Assembly (NCBI RefSeq): GCF_900105195.1
Contig: NZ_FNRX01000002.1
Location: forward strand, 62,001 to 126,000
Direction of reading: 5' to 3'
Origin: Rhodococcus pyridinivorans
GTDB lineage: Bacteria > Actinomycetota > Actinomycetes > Mycobacteriales > Mycobacteriaceae
DNA: 64,000 bases
The notes below the pieces were generated by a model. The model was not told where the DNA came from, did not search any database, and worked only from the letters and a program-made list of their open reading frames with translations. Positions 27,734-36,574 of this stretch are shown one piece after another (the first letter of the stretch is position 1; every line of letters begins with the position of its first letter). Both the position numbers and the translations under genes were made by a program.

Positions 27734-29463
27734 ATCGTGGCCATCCTCTGCGACTCGACGATCTCCGAGTACGTCCGGCACCGGCCGAGCAGACCGAGAT
27801 GCGTCCCGGAATCGACCATGACGCCGTTGTCGAGGACGACGATGCGGTCGGCGTCCTGCACGGTGGAGACCCGCTGCGCGACGATGAGCACGCACGCGTC
27901 GCGTGTCTCGGGTTCGAGCGCCGAGCGCAGGCGGGCGTCGGTCGCCGGGTCGAGTGCGGAGAAGGCGTCGTCGAACAGGTAGATGGCGGGCCGGCGGACG
28001 AGGGCGCGAGCGATCGCGAGGCGCTGCCGCTGCCCGCCGGAGACCGTGGTGCCGCCCTGGGAGAGGACCGTGTTCAGTCCGTCCTCGGTCTTGTGGACGA
28101 AGTCGGCGGCCTGCGCGACCTCGAGGGCGTGCCACAGTTCGTCGTCGGTGGCGTCGGCGCGTCCGTACCGGAGGTTGTCGGCGATGGTGCCGGAGAACAG
28201 GTAGGCCTTTTGCGGCACGACGGCGATGCGCGAGCGCAGCACGTCGGTGTCGAGCGCCCGGACGTCGACACCCGCGACGAGCACCTGCCCGGCGGTGACG
28301 TCGATGAGCCGCGGCACGAGGCGCATCATGGTGCTCTTGCCCGATCCGGTGCCGCCGATGATCGCGGTGGTGGAACCGGGGTCGGCGCGGAACGACACCC
28401 CGCTGAGCACGGGAGCGTCGGCACCGGGATACGAGAAACCGGCATTGCGGAGTTCGAGGGTGACGCGGGTCGGGAGTTCGCGGACCGGTTCGGCGGGCGA
28501 AGACACCGTCGGTTCGGTGTCGAGCACGTCGAGGATGCGCTCGGCGCAGACCGCGGCGCGCGGAGCCATGATCGCGACGAACGACGTCATGAGCACGGCC
28601 ATGAGGATCTGGGCGATGTAGGTGATCATCGCGGTGATGGAGCCGACCTGCATCGCACCGGAGTCGATACGGTGGGCGCCCACCCACAGGACGCCGACGG
28701 TGCTCACATTCGAGATCAGCAGCACCGCCGGGTACAGCACGGAGTTCACGCGGCCGACGCGCAAGGCGGTGGCGGTGAGGTCGTCGTTGGCGCCGTCGAA
28801 GCGGGCCTTCTCGGTTTCGTCGCGCACGAATGCCCTGATCACGCGGATGCCGGTGATCTGCTCGCGCAACACCCGATTCACAGCGTCGATGCGCTTCTGC
28901 ATGACCCGGAAGCCGGGCAGCATGAGCGCGATGAGCGCGGCCATGGTGAAGATCAGCACCGGGACGGCGACGACCAGCACGAGCGAGGTGCCGGGGTCCT
29001 GGCGGATCGCCATGATGACGCCACCGATCCCCATGATCGGGGAGGTCACGACGATGGTGCAGGTCATCAGCACGAGCATCTGAACCTGCTGCACGTCGTT
29101 GGTGTTGCGGGTGATCAGCGACGGGGCACCGAACGTCCCGAACTCGCGCGCCGAGAACCGCCCCACATTCCGGACGAGCGCGAGCCGCACGTCGCGGCCG
29201 AAGCCCATCGCGGCGCGCGCCGCGAAGTAGACGGCACCGGTCGCGGCGCCGACCTCGACGGCGCTGATGACGAGCATCAGCAGACCGGTCCGGACGATGT
29301 AATCGATGTCCCCGGTCGCCACGCCGTTGTCGATGATGTCGGCGTTGAGACTCGGGAGCAGCAACATGCCCCCGGTCGCGACCAGCTGCAGGAGTACGAC
29401 CCCCGCGAGGGCACCCCGATAGGGCGCCATGAAGCGGCGCAACAGCCGTAGCAACATGGGCAT
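27730..29463 (-). CDS. ABC exporter half-transporter, degenerate-site subunit
   Basis: A 577-residue fused membrane/ATPase protein: six helices (about 15-310), then Walker A IGGTGSGKSTM, signature VSGGQRQRLAIAR (canonical) and Walker B IYLFDDAFSALD, in which the catalytic Glu is Asp. Together with the next gene it would form one normal ATP site (partner Walker B with this signature) and one weak site, as known in heterodimeric exporters such as TM287/288. Start ATG 29463 (MPMLLRLL). It is transcribed first in the pair. Confidence 0.9.
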   Translation of the reverse strand: MPMLLRLLRRFMAPYRGALAGVVLLQLVATGGMLLLPSLNADIIDNGVATGDIDYIVRTGLLMLVISAVEVGAATGAVYFAARAAMGFGRDVRLALVRNVGRFSAREFGTFGAPSLITRNTNDVQQVQMLVLMTCTIVVTSPIMGIGGVIMAIRQDPGTSLVLVVAVPVLIFTMAALIALMLPGFRVMQKRIDAVNRVLREQITGIRVIRAFVRDETEKARFDGANDDLTATALRVGRVNSVLYPAVLLISNVSTVGVLWVGAHRIDSGAMQVGSITAMITYIAQILMAVLMTSFVAIMAPRAAVCAERILDVLDTEPTVSSPAEPVRELPTRVTLELRNAGFSYPGADAPVLSGVSFRADPGSTTAIIGGTGSGKSTMMRLVPRLIDVTAGQVLVAGVDVRALDTDVLRSRIAVVPQKAYLFSGTIADNLRYGRADATDDELWHALEVAQAADFVHKTEDGLNTVLSQGGTTVSGGQRQRLAIARALVRRPAIYLFDDAFSALDPATDARLRSALEPETRDACVLIVAQRVSTVQDADRIVVLDNGVMVDSGTHLGLLGRCRTYSEIVESQRMATI

Positions 29464-29504
29464 TACGCTACCTGCGACTCCCTGCAGCAATCTTCACGAT
29501 CCAT

Positions 29505-29544
29505 CCGGGCGGCCACGCACCGCGTCGGGTACGTGGCCGCCCGG
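29505..29544 (-). terminator. Terminator after the MMPL gene
   Basis: CCGGGCGGCCACG and CGTGGCCGCCCGG form a perfect 13-base stem just past the stop of the MMPL gene on the minus strand. Confidence 0.8.
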
Positions 29545-29551
29545 GGGTTCG

Positions 29552-31888
29552 TCACACGCGTGCGGATTCCGGTGCGGGCTCGGTGGCACCGAGCTCGCGG
29601 GTGAGCTTCTCGCCCTCGACGTCGACGTTCGGAAGGATCCGGTCGAGCCACTTCGGCAGCCACCACGCCTTGTCGCCGAGTAGCGCCATCACCGACGGGA
29701 TGATGACCATGCGGACGATGAAGGCGTCGAAGAAGACCGCCGCGGCGAGTGCGAAACCGATCGACTTGATCAGCGAGTCCGGTTCGGCGATGAACGCCGC
29801 GAACACCGAGATCATGATGATCGCCGCTGCGCTCACCACGCGCGCGCCGTGTGCGAAGCCGCTGCGGACGGCCTCGAGTGCGCTCGCGCCGTGGACGTAG
29901 TCCTCACGCATACGCGTCACCAGGAACACTTGGTAGTCCATCGCAAGACCGAAGACGACGCCGATGAGGATGATCGGCATGAAGCTCACGATGGGCTGCG
30001 GGTTGGCGATCAGGCCGCCCCAGCCCTCCTGGAAGACCGCGACGGTGGCACCGAAGGTCGCCAGGACGCTGAGCAGGAAGCCGAGGGTTGCGGTGAGCGG
30101 CACCAGGATCGAGCGGAACACCAGCATCAGCAGGATGAAGGCGAGGCCGACGACGACCGCGAGGTACGGAGCCAGTGCGCTCTGGAGGCTGTCGGAGACG
30201 TCGCCCTCGAGCGCGGTCTGGCCGGTCACGCCGTAGGACAGGCCGAACTCCTCGTTCAGCTCGGTCTCGCCGTCGCGGATGCTCTGGACGAGGTCCATCG
30301 TCGCGGGATCGGTCGGGCCGCTGCGCGGAGTGACGAGGATCTGGGCGGTGTCTCCCGCCTCGTTCACCGCGACGATCTGGGCGTTGACGACCTCGTCGTT
30401 CTCGTACAGCTTGCCGACGACGGCACCGAACGCGACTGGGGCCTCCACGTCGGCGTTCTGGGTGTCGACGACGACGACCAGCGGGCCGTTGCGTCCGGGA
30501 CCGAATCCCTCGTCGACCAGGTCGTAGGCCTTGCGGGCGCTGGTCGCCGGATCGGCGGTGGCCTCCGACGGCAGGGCGAGGTTCAGTCCGGTGGCGGGCA
30601 GCGCGAGCGCACCGAGGAGGACCACACCGGCGATGAGCGGGATGGCCGGGCGTCGCGTGATCAGGCCGACGAACTTGGCGCCCGCCTTGGGGGTGTCGTC
30701 GTCGGAACCGCGCTTGTTCAGGAACGGGATGCGGCCGGCGAAGGCCTTCTCCCCGAACAGTCCGAGCACGGCGGGCAGCAGCGACACGGCGATGAGCACG
30801 GCCATGAGCACCGTGAACGCGGCAGCGTAACCCATGACCGACAGGAACGGGATGCCGACGACGCTCAGCGCCATGAGGGCGATGATGACCGTCAGGCCGG
30901 CGAAGACGACCGCGGAACCGGCGGTGCCCACGGCACGGCCGGCGGCCTCGGTGCGATCAGAGGTGATGGTGAGTTCGTGCCGGAAGCGCGAGACGATGAA
31001 CAGCGAGTAGTCGATCGCCACGGCCAGACCGATCATGACCGCCAGCGTCGGGGTCATCGAGCTGAGGTCGGCGAAGCCGGAGGCGATGGTGATGCCGAGG
31101 CTGCCGATGCCGACGCCGACGAGTGCGGTGACCAGCGGAAGTCCGGCGGCGACGAGCGAGCCGAAGGTCAGGGTGAGCACGATCGCGGCGATGCCGATGC
31201 CGATGAGTTCGGCGGTGCCACCGGGCATGCCCATCTCGGCGGCAGCCGTACCGCTGACCTCGACGGTCAGGCCGGCGTCACGGCCGATCTCGGCGGCGTC
31301 GAAGATCTGGTCGCGCAGGGCCTGGTCGACGTCGGTGATCTCGCCCTCGAACGGGACGGTGACGAAGCCGACGGTGCGGTCGGCGCTCAGCGGCGACAGG
31401 GCCTGGGCGTCGGACAGCGCAGCCTCTTCGGAGGTGCCCTGCTGCGCGGCGACGGCCTTCATCTGCTCGACGAGACCGGCGTCGGCGAGGACCGGGTTGA
31501 CCAGCGCGCCGGCCTGTTCCTCCGGCGAGGCGGTGGCGGGGTCGACCTTGGCGGGCGGCGAGACGCGGTCGATGCCGCGGACCGCGGCGAGGACCTCGTC
31601 GACGGCGGCCAGGTTCTCGGGGTCGTCGAGCGTCTGCCCGTCGGGCGCGGCGAAGACGTAACGCGCGCTGAGCCCGTTCATCGGATCTTCGGTCGACGGG
31701 AACCGCTCCGCCATGAGGTCCTGGGTCTTCTGCGCGGGGGTGCCCGGAAGCGTGAACGCGTCCGTGGTGGGCCCGGACAGGGTTGCTGCACCGACCCCGA
31801 AGAGCACGAGCAGCGCGATCCAGAAGGACAGCACTGCGCCCTTCCGTCGGTGGGCGAACTTGCCCAGCCGGTACAGGTAGGTCGCCAC
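29552..31888 (-). CDS. MMPL/RND-family exporter
   Basis: A 778-residue membrane transporter with the twelve-helix, two-loop plan of MmpL proteins, driven by proton flow. Key segments are IGLAVAIDYSLFIVSRFRHEL (conserved Asp-Tyr pair in helix 4) and IGVVFGLAMDYQVFLVTRMRED (second Asp-Tyr pair in helix 10). Large extracytoplasmic loops occupy about residues 40-180 and 420-540. MmpL-type pumps move lipids, siderophores or drugs; the substrate here is unknown. GTG start with AAAGGG upstream. It follows a TetR gene 67 bases upstream on the same strand, most likely its repressor. Confidence 0.9.
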   Translation of the reverse strand: MATYLYRLGKFAHRRKGAVLSFWIALLVLFGVGAATLSGPTTDAFTLPGTPAQKTQDLMAERFPSTEDPMNGLSARYVFAAPDGQTLDDPENLAAVDEVLAAVRGIDRVSPPAKVDPATASPEEQAGALVNPVLADAGLVEQMKAVAAQQGTSEEAALSDAQALSPLSADRTVGFVTVPFEGEITDVDQALRDQIFDAAEIGRDAGLTVEVSGTAAAEMGMPGGTAELIGIGIAAIVLTLTFGSLVAAGLPLVTALVGVGIGSLGITIASGFADLSSMTPTLAVMIGLAVAIDYSLFIVSRFRHELTITSDRTEAAGRAVGTAGSAVVFAGLTVIIALMALSVVGIPFLSVMGYAAAFTVLMAVLIAVSLLPAVLGLFGEKAFAGRIPFLNKRGSDDDTPKAGAKFVGLITRRPAIPLIAGVVLLGALALPATGLNLALPSEATADPATSARKAYDLVDEGFGPGRNGPLVVVVDTQNADVEAPVAFGAVVGKLYENDEVVNAQIVAVNEAGDTAQILVTPRSGPTDPATMDLVQSIRDGETELNEEFGLSYGVTGQTALEGDVSDSLQSALAPYLAVVVGLAFILLMLVFRSILVPLTATLGFLLSVLATFGATVAVFQEGWGGLIANPQPIVSFMPIILIGVVFGLAMDYQVFLVTRMREDYVHGASALEAVRSGFAHGARVVSAAAIIMISVFAAFIAEPDSLIKSIGFALAAAVFFDAFIVRMVIIPSVMALLGDKAWWLPKWLDRILPNVDVEGEKLTRELGATEPAPESARV

Positions 31889-31955
31889 GGGGCACCCTTT
31901 CTATGTCGGAAGATCCTGGTGGGGTCGGATGGTCGGAACGGGCAGAGGTCCGGAA

Positions 31956-32549
31956 TCAGGAGAATCCGCGTCGGAGCTGGTCGAACGCCTCGCGGATGAG
32001 CTCTTCGACCGACCGGTCCGTCGTCCCGGTCGCGTGTGTCTCCATGGCCGCGCGCACGGCGCCCATGGCGGCGTAGTTCAGCAGCGAGGGGTACAGGTCG
32101 GCATCGGGGTCGGTGCCGGTGCGTTCGGCGATGATCTCGACGAGCAACTGCGACGAACGCCGCTCGACCTCGATCTGCCGGGACAACAGCACGTTGCTCT
32201 CCTCGAGCAGGGTGATGCACGCGACGATCTCGCCGAACGGCCAGTCGGGGTTCTGCACGACGTCCAGGGCCACCGCGAGCAGCGAATCCATGATGTCCTC
32301 GTCGGCGGGACGATCGCGCAGCAGGTCGATCCACTCCTCGACCCGAGTCTCGAGATACGCGAGGACGGCGTCTTCCTTGCTCGCGAAGTAGTTGTGGAAG
32401 GTGCGGGTCGAGACACCCGCGCGCGCTGCGATCGCATCGGCCGTCACGGCGGCCAGACCGTGTTCACGAGCGAGTTCGGCCGCGGCGGTCGCGAGAGCCG
32501 CACGAGTGGCCGCCTTCTTGCGGTCGCGCAGGCCGGGAGTGATGGTCAC
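31956..32549 (-). CDS. TetR-family repressor of the MMPL exporter
   Basis: A 197-residue protein. DNA-binding helix-turn-helix: ELAREHGLAAVTADAIAARAGVSTRTFHNYFASKEDAVLAY (about residues 25-65). The effector domain is unassigned. It precedes the MMPL gene in a probable two-gene operon. GTG 32549 stands seven bases from a TAACCT box, so its transcript is probably leaderless. Two dyads upstream (32569-32603) are likely autoregulatory operators. Confidence 0.88.
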   Translation of the reverse strand: MTITPGLRDRKKAATRAALATAAAELAREHGLAAVTADAIAARAGVSTRTFHNYFASKEDAVLAYLETRVEEWIDLLRDRPADEDIMDSLLAVALDVVQNPDWPFGEIVACITLLEESNVLLSRQIEVERRSSQLLVEIIAERTGTDPDADLYPSLLNYAAMGAVRAAMETHATGTTDRSVEELIREAFDQLRRGFS

Positions 32550-32556
32550 TCCATCC

Positions 32557-32603
32557 AGGTTACTGATTTTGCAGAGTTCTGTAAGTTTGCAGAGTCATGC
32601 AAA
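32557..32603 (-). promoter_or_regulatory. tetR-MMPL promoter with two tandem operators
   Basis: Minus-strand -10 box TAACCT is at 32557-32562. Operator 1, TTGCAGA-GT-TCTGTAA, is at 32569-32584 (6 of 7 symmetric) and falls between -10 and -35. Operator 2, TTTGCA-N6-TGCAAA, is at 32586-32603 and is perfect. Both contain TTTGCAGAGT as a direct repeat. Confidence 0.65.
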
Positions 32604-32645
32604 TTTATGACATCGCCCACAGGCGTTCCCGGCCTATCGCGGGCT

Positions 32646-33110
32646 TCACACCCGGCGACGCTCCCAGGCGCCCGGATCCTTCGTAAGATCCTCCACGAAA
32701 CCGGGGAGGTCTCCCGTGACGACATCCGCGAGCGATACCTCTTCGAGCACGGCGCGCAGGTTCACACGCACCGCGATCCACACGTCCTGCAGCCGTTCGG
32801 CCGCCCCGCTGTAGACGACGTCCTCGGGCCGCTCGCCACGCACCGACGCCAGCGGGCCCTCGACCGTGCGGATGATGTCGGCAATGGAGATCTCGGCCGC
32901 GGGTCGCGCGAGCCAGTAACCGCCCTCCGGTCCCCGCCGGCTGTTCACCAACCCACCGCGACGCAGGTCGGCGAGAACGGCCTCGAGGAACTTGTGCGGG
33001 ATGGTCTGCGCCGCCGCGAGGGTCTCCGCCTTCGTCAGGCGACCGTCCTCGATCGCCGCGAGTTCGAGCAGGGTCCGCACGGCGTAGTCGACCCTCGCGG
33101 TGATGTGCAT
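32646..33110 (-). CDS. Rrf2-family regulator without cysteines
   Basis: A 154-residue protein with the Rrf2 winged helix: MHITARVDYAVRTLLELA, then IPHKFLEAVLADLRRGGLVNSRRGPEGGYWLARPAAEISIADIIRTVEG. Fe-S Rrf2 members such as IscR and NsrR use three cysteines; this protein has none, so it should sense something else, as CymR does. It is divergent from the sterol-desaturase-type gene. ATG 33110 gives the family N-terminus; the nearby ATG three codons upstream is an alternative. Confidence 0.85.
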   Translation of the reverse strand: MHITARVDYAVRTLLELAAIEDGRLTKAETLAAAQTIPHKFLEAVLADLRRGGLVNSRRGPEGGYWLARPAAEISIADIIRTVEGPLASVRGERPEDVVYSGAAERLQDVWIAVRVNLRAVLEEVSLADVVTGDLPGFVEDLTKDPGAWERRRV

Positions 33111-33242
33111 GCCATGCCTCTCGCGCTGCCTGATGTCGTCGGCCGGCCCGTCTCGACGGGACGGGTCAATTCCTACCAGCAATACCGAACCACCCGGAAT
33201 CGTGAGGACGCGAGTCGCCACCCGGGTCCCGATTCGAGGGCC

Positions 33243-33264
33243 CTGGTGATGCAAGCCACACCAG
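33243..33264. promoter_or_regulatory. Candidate operator upstream of the desaturase-type gene
   Basis: CTGGTG-N10-CACCAG is a perfect dyad, followed four bases later by TAATGT, a -10-like box. It lies in the 197-base region between the Rrf2 gene and the divergent desaturase gene. Confidence 0.45.
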
Positions 33265-33307
33265 CGGTAATGTGGACGGTTGTTCACAGCTATCGGAGGT
33301 CGTTGCG

Positions 33308-34255
33308 ATGTGGGAAACCCTGCAGGAATCGTGGGGGTCGCTGCTCGACCCCCTCCACGATCCGGTGACCCTGGCGATTCCCGCCTTCCTCACCTTCCTG
33401 ATCCTCGAATGGATCGCGGCCCGCACCCTCGAACACGTCGAGCCGGGCCCCGACGGACGCACCCGCCCCCCGCGCGGCGGCTACGAGAAGCGGGACGCAC
33501 GCGCGAGCATCTCGATGGGTCTGGTCTCCATCGTCACGAGCGCCGCATGGAAGGTGCTGGCCCTCGTCGGATATTCGGCCCTGTGGGTCTACGTCGCGCC
33601 GTGGCACCTGCCCGCCGACGCCTGGTACACGTGGGTGATCCTGCTCGTCGGCATCGACGTCCTCTGGTACTGGTACCACCGGATGGCGCACCGCGTCCGC
33701 CTGGTCTGGGCGACCCACCAGGCGCACCACTCGAGCGAGTACTTCAACTACGCGACCGCGCTGCGCCAGAAGTGGAACAACAGCGGCGAGATCATCATGT
33801 GGCTGCCGCTCCCCCTGATCGGCATCCCACCGTGGATGGTTTTCGTCGGCTTCTCCGTCAGCCTCGTCTACCAGTTCTTCGTGCACACCGAGCGGGTCGG
33901 CACGCTCCCCCGCCCGATCGAATTCGTGTTCAACACGCCCTCGCACCATCGGGTGCACCACGGCTCCGATCCCGACTACCTCGACCGCAACTACGCGGGC
34001 ATCCTCATCATCTGGGACCGGATGTTCGGCACCTTCAAGGCCGAGGACCACCGGCCCACCTACGGGCTCACCAAGCCCGTCGGCACGTACAACATCTGGG
34101 ATCTGCAGACGCACGAGTACCGGGCGATCGCCCGCGACTGGCGTACGGCCGGGACGTTCCGCGACAAGCTCGGTTACGCCTTCGGCCCGCCCGGCTGGGC
34201 GCCGAAACAGACCCACGCGGAGGAGACCGAGAACGTCAGTTCTGCTCGAACGTGA
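33308..34255 (+). CDS. Sterol desaturase / fatty acid hydroxylase superfamily protein
   Basis: A 315-residue membrane enzyme with a di-iron histidine cluster: HRMAH (about residue 126), HQAHH (about 140), and HHRVHH (about 220), the three-box pattern of this superfamily. These enzymes add a double bond or hydroxyl to a lipid or sterol within the membrane. Four helices precede or flank the boxes. ATG 33308 follows GGAGG. Its last 20 bases overlap the end of the convergent yceI gene. Regulation by the divergent Rrf2 protein is plausible from location. Substrate unknown. Confidence 0.88.
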   Translation: MWETLQESWGSLLDPLHDPVTLAIPAFLTFLILEWIAARTLEHVEPGPDGRTRPPRGGYEKRDARASISMGLVSIVTSAAWKVLALVGYSALWVYVAPWHLPADAWYTWVILLVGIDVLWYWYHRMAHRVRLVWATHQAHHSSEYFNYATALRQKWNNSGEIIMWLPLPLIGIPPWMVFVGFSVSLVYQFFVHTERVGTLPRPIEFVFNTPSHHRVHHGSDPDYLDRNYAGILIIWDRMFGTFKAEDHRPTYGLTKPVGTYNIWDLQTHEYRAIARDWRTAGTFRDKLGYAFGPPGWAPKQTHAEETENVSSART

Positions 34256-34922
34256 CGAGGAAGTCGACGCTGCCCGCGCCGTCGACCGTCACGAATCCGA
34301 GGTTCGGCGGCTCCACGCCGTAATCGGTCCAGGTGGTGGGGATGCTCCCCGACGCCACGAGACGCTCACCCGTGCGCAGGACGTCGACGTCGACGGTCAC
34401 GGGCCGTTCGGCGCCGCGCAGGGTGAGCGTGCCGGTCGCGGTGACGGAACCGATGCTGCCGTCGTCGGGCAGGGACGTCAGATCCACGGGCTCGGTGAGG
34501 GCGAACGTCGCCGTCGGGTGCGCCGCGGTGTCCATCACCCGAGTGCGAAACTGGCCGTCGCGCTGGCCACTGTCGGTGGTGATGCCCTCGACCTGCACGA
34601 CGACCTCGGCGGCCTCGAGGGTGCCGTCGGTGATGGTCGCCGAACCGGAGACCTGATCGGTGCTGCCCACCACGGTGACGTCGGCCCCGCGCAGGATCTC
34701 GTGCACCGTGTAGCCGGCGGCGGTGCGGTTGGGTTCGGCACCCTCGACGACGGTCCACTCCCCGTCGAGCTCACCGGTCGCGGCTTCGGCACCTTCGGTC
34801 GAGACGGACGCGGCGGGCGCGTCGTCCTCGGCGATGAACGTCCCGTACACCCATGGGGCGACGAAGAAGCCGAGCAGCGCCACGACCACGACGGCGACGA
34901 GCGCCCACACCAGTTTCCGCAT
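34236..34922 (-). CDS. YceI-family lipid-binding protein, membrane-anchored
   Basis: A 228-residue protein with an N-terminal membrane helix (LVWALVAVVVVALLGFFVAPW, about residues 4-24) and a YceI beta-barrel: ELDGEWTVVEGAEPNRTAAGYTV, then DGTLEAAEVVVQVEGI, RDGQFRTRVMDTAAHPTATF, and WTDYGVEPPNLGFVTVDGAGSVDFLV at the end. The family binds isoprenoid or lipid molecules outside the cytoplasm. ATG 34922 lies six bases after TAAATT, so the transcript is probably leaderless. Confidence 0.9.
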   Translation of the reverse strand: MRKLVWALVAVVVVALLGFFVAPWVYGTFIAEDDAPAASVSTEGAEAATGELDGEWTVVEGAEPNRTAAGYTVHEILRGADVTVVGSTDQVSGSATITDGTLEAAEVVVQVEGITTDSGQRDGQFRTRVMDTAAHPTATFALTEPVDLTSLPDDGSIGSVTATGTLTLRGAERPVTVDVDVLRTGERLVASGSIPTTWTDYGVEPPNLGFVTVDGAGSVDFLVTFEQN

Positions 34923-34931
34923 CCTGCAAAT

Positions 34932-36488
34932 TTAAACGATGTCGGATTCCGTGTGGGGTGCTACGTCACTGCGGGGGCGCAACGTGAGCCACGCGACTCC
35001 GGCGGAGGCGATCATGAGGACCACCCCGATCCCGGAGGTGATCGTGACGCCGCTGTCGAACGCCGATCCTGCTGCGGCGAGCAACGCGTCGGCCCGGTCG
35101 GCGGGCAGGTTCCCGGCCACGGCGTGGGCGCCGCCGAGCGTCTCCCGAGCAACCTCCGACTGTTCCGTGCTCAGCCCGGCAGGGAGCAGGAGATGCGCAG
35201 TGTAGGACGCGGAGAGCACCGACCCGAGGATCGCCGTACCGAGCACGGCACCCATCTCGTAGGCCGTCTCCGACACCGCCGACGCGGCACCGGCCTTCGC
35301 GGGCGGGACACTCGACACGATGAGGTCGTTCGACAGCGTCTCCGCCGCACCGATACCCGCGCCGAGGACCGCGAACGCCACGATGATCGGGGTGAGCGCC
35401 GACGGTGAGGCGAGCAGGAACACCAGCGCGTAGCCGGTCGCCGAGAGCAGGAGCGCGCAGACGATGATCGACGACGGCTGCACCCACCGCACGAGCGCGA
35501 CGACCGACATCCCGGCCACGACCATCACCGCCAGTCCCGGGACCAGGCTCAGTCCGGCCTCCATCGGGCTCTGTCCGATCACGAGTTGCAGATGCTGGGA
35601 CACGAAGAACAGGAAGCCCACGAGGGAGACGACGGACAGCAGGTTCACCGCGACGGCACCGGAGAAGGTGGGCACGCGGAACAGACGGACGTCGAGCATG
35701 GGGTTCGGGCGCTGCAACTGCCGGCGCACGAACGCGACGAGCGCGACCACACCGACCACGGCCGGAACGACGGCGACGGCACCGAGGCCACTGTCGGCGA
35801 TCTTCTTGATCGCGAAGACGATCGGCGCAAGGGTCAGCAGTGACAGCGCGATGCTCACGATGTCGATGCGGCCCGGATTCGGGTCCTTCGACTCGGGGAC
35901 GAACATCGGCGCGAGCACGAGCAGCGGGATCAGCACCGGCACGGCCAACAGGAAGACCGAGCCCCACCAGGCATGTTCGAGCAGGAATCCGCCCATGATC
36001 GGCCCGAGTGCAGCGCCCGCCGCGAAACACGAGGCCCAGATCGCGATGGCGAGACGGCGCTGGGTGGCATCGAGAAAGATGTTGCGCAGCAACGACAGCG
36101 TGGACGGCATGAGCATGGCCCCGAAGAAGCCGAGTGCACCGCGGGCGGTCACGAGCAGTTCCGCGGACGGTGCGTAGGCCGCAGCGACCGAGACGGCGGC
36201 GAATCCGGTCGCGCCGATGAGCAACAGGCGGCGTCGCCCGATGCGGTCGCCGAGGCTGCCCATCGCCACCAGCAGACCTGCGAGCACCAGCGGGTAGATG
36301 TCGATGATCCACAACTGTTGCGCAGCGGTGGGCTGCAGCGCGGAGGAGATCCCGGGCAGCGCGAAGGCCAGGACGGTGTTGTCGACCGACACGAGCAGCA
36401 CCGGAAGCATCAGTACCGCGAGCGCGACCCAGTCCCGAGGAGCCGCCTTCGTCACGGTGGGTTCCGAAACAGGCACAGATGTCGCCAC
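34932..36488 (-). CDS. Drug efflux MFS transporter, DHA2 (EmrB/QacA) type
   Basis: A 518-residue fourteen-helix carrier. The segment VSVDNTVLAFALPGIS in helix 1, WIIDIYPLVLAGLLVAMGSLGDRIGRRRLLLIG (motif A) and ARGALGFFGAMLMPSTLSLLR (motif C region) identify the DHA2 branch, proton-driven exporters of amphipathic drugs. Its stop is nine bases from the upstream yceI start on the same strand. GTG 36488 is my best start; there is no strong ribosome site. A divergent TetR gene and a perfect 30-base dyad between them indicate repression. Confidence 0.88.
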   Translation of the reverse strand: MATSVPVSEPTVTKAAPRDWVALAVLMLPVLLVSVDNTVLAFALPGISSALQPTAAQQLWIIDIYPLVLAGLLVAMGSLGDRIGRRRLLLIGATGFAAVSVAAAYAPSAELLVTARGALGFFGAMLMPSTLSLLRNIFLDATQRRLAIAIWASCFAAGAALGPIMGGFLLEHAWWGSVFLLAVPVLIPLLVLAPMFVPESKDPNPGRIDIVSIALSLLTLAPIVFAIKKIADSGLGAVAVVPAVVGVVALVAFVRRQLQRPNPMLDVRLFRVPTFSGAVAVNLLSVVSLVGFLFFVSQHLQLVIGQSPMEAGLSLVPGLAVMVVAGMSVVALVRWVQPSSIIVCALLLSATGYALVFLLASPSALTPIIVAFAVLGAGIGAAETLSNDLIVSSVPPAKAGAASAVSETAYEMGAVLGTAILGSVLSASYTAHLLLPAGLSTEQSEVARETLGGAHAVAGNLPADRADALLAAAGSAFDSGVTITSGIGVVLMIASAGVAWLTLRPRSDVAPHTESDIV

Positions 36489-36525
36489 GGATATCGAACT
36501 TTCGCGAGAGAGGAATCGAACCGTC

Positions 36526-36568
36526 GTTACTGTACCAGCTGGACGGTACAGTAACCACGTCGTACGAT
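36526..36568. promoter_or_regulatory. Perfect TetR operator and tetR promoter
   Basis: GTTACTGTACC (36526-36536) and GGTACAGTAAC (36545-36555) form a perfect 11-base dyad with an eight-base spacer. The plus-strand promoter TGGACG (36540-36545), 17 bases, TACGAT (36563-36568) overlaps the right arm. It lies between the tetR gene and the DHA2 efflux gene, so one site could control both. Confidence 0.75.
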
Positions 36569-36574
36569 CGGGCC

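Noticed and set aside
25655..27982. Long plus-strand open frame across the ABC transporter
   Set aside because: It is antisense to an ABC gene with complete motifs, and its composition is His/Asp/Arg-rich without domains.
34925..34934. Shared TGCAAATTTA between the yceI start and the TetR operator region
   Set aside because: One copy is explained by the yceI -10 box; the match is probably chance.
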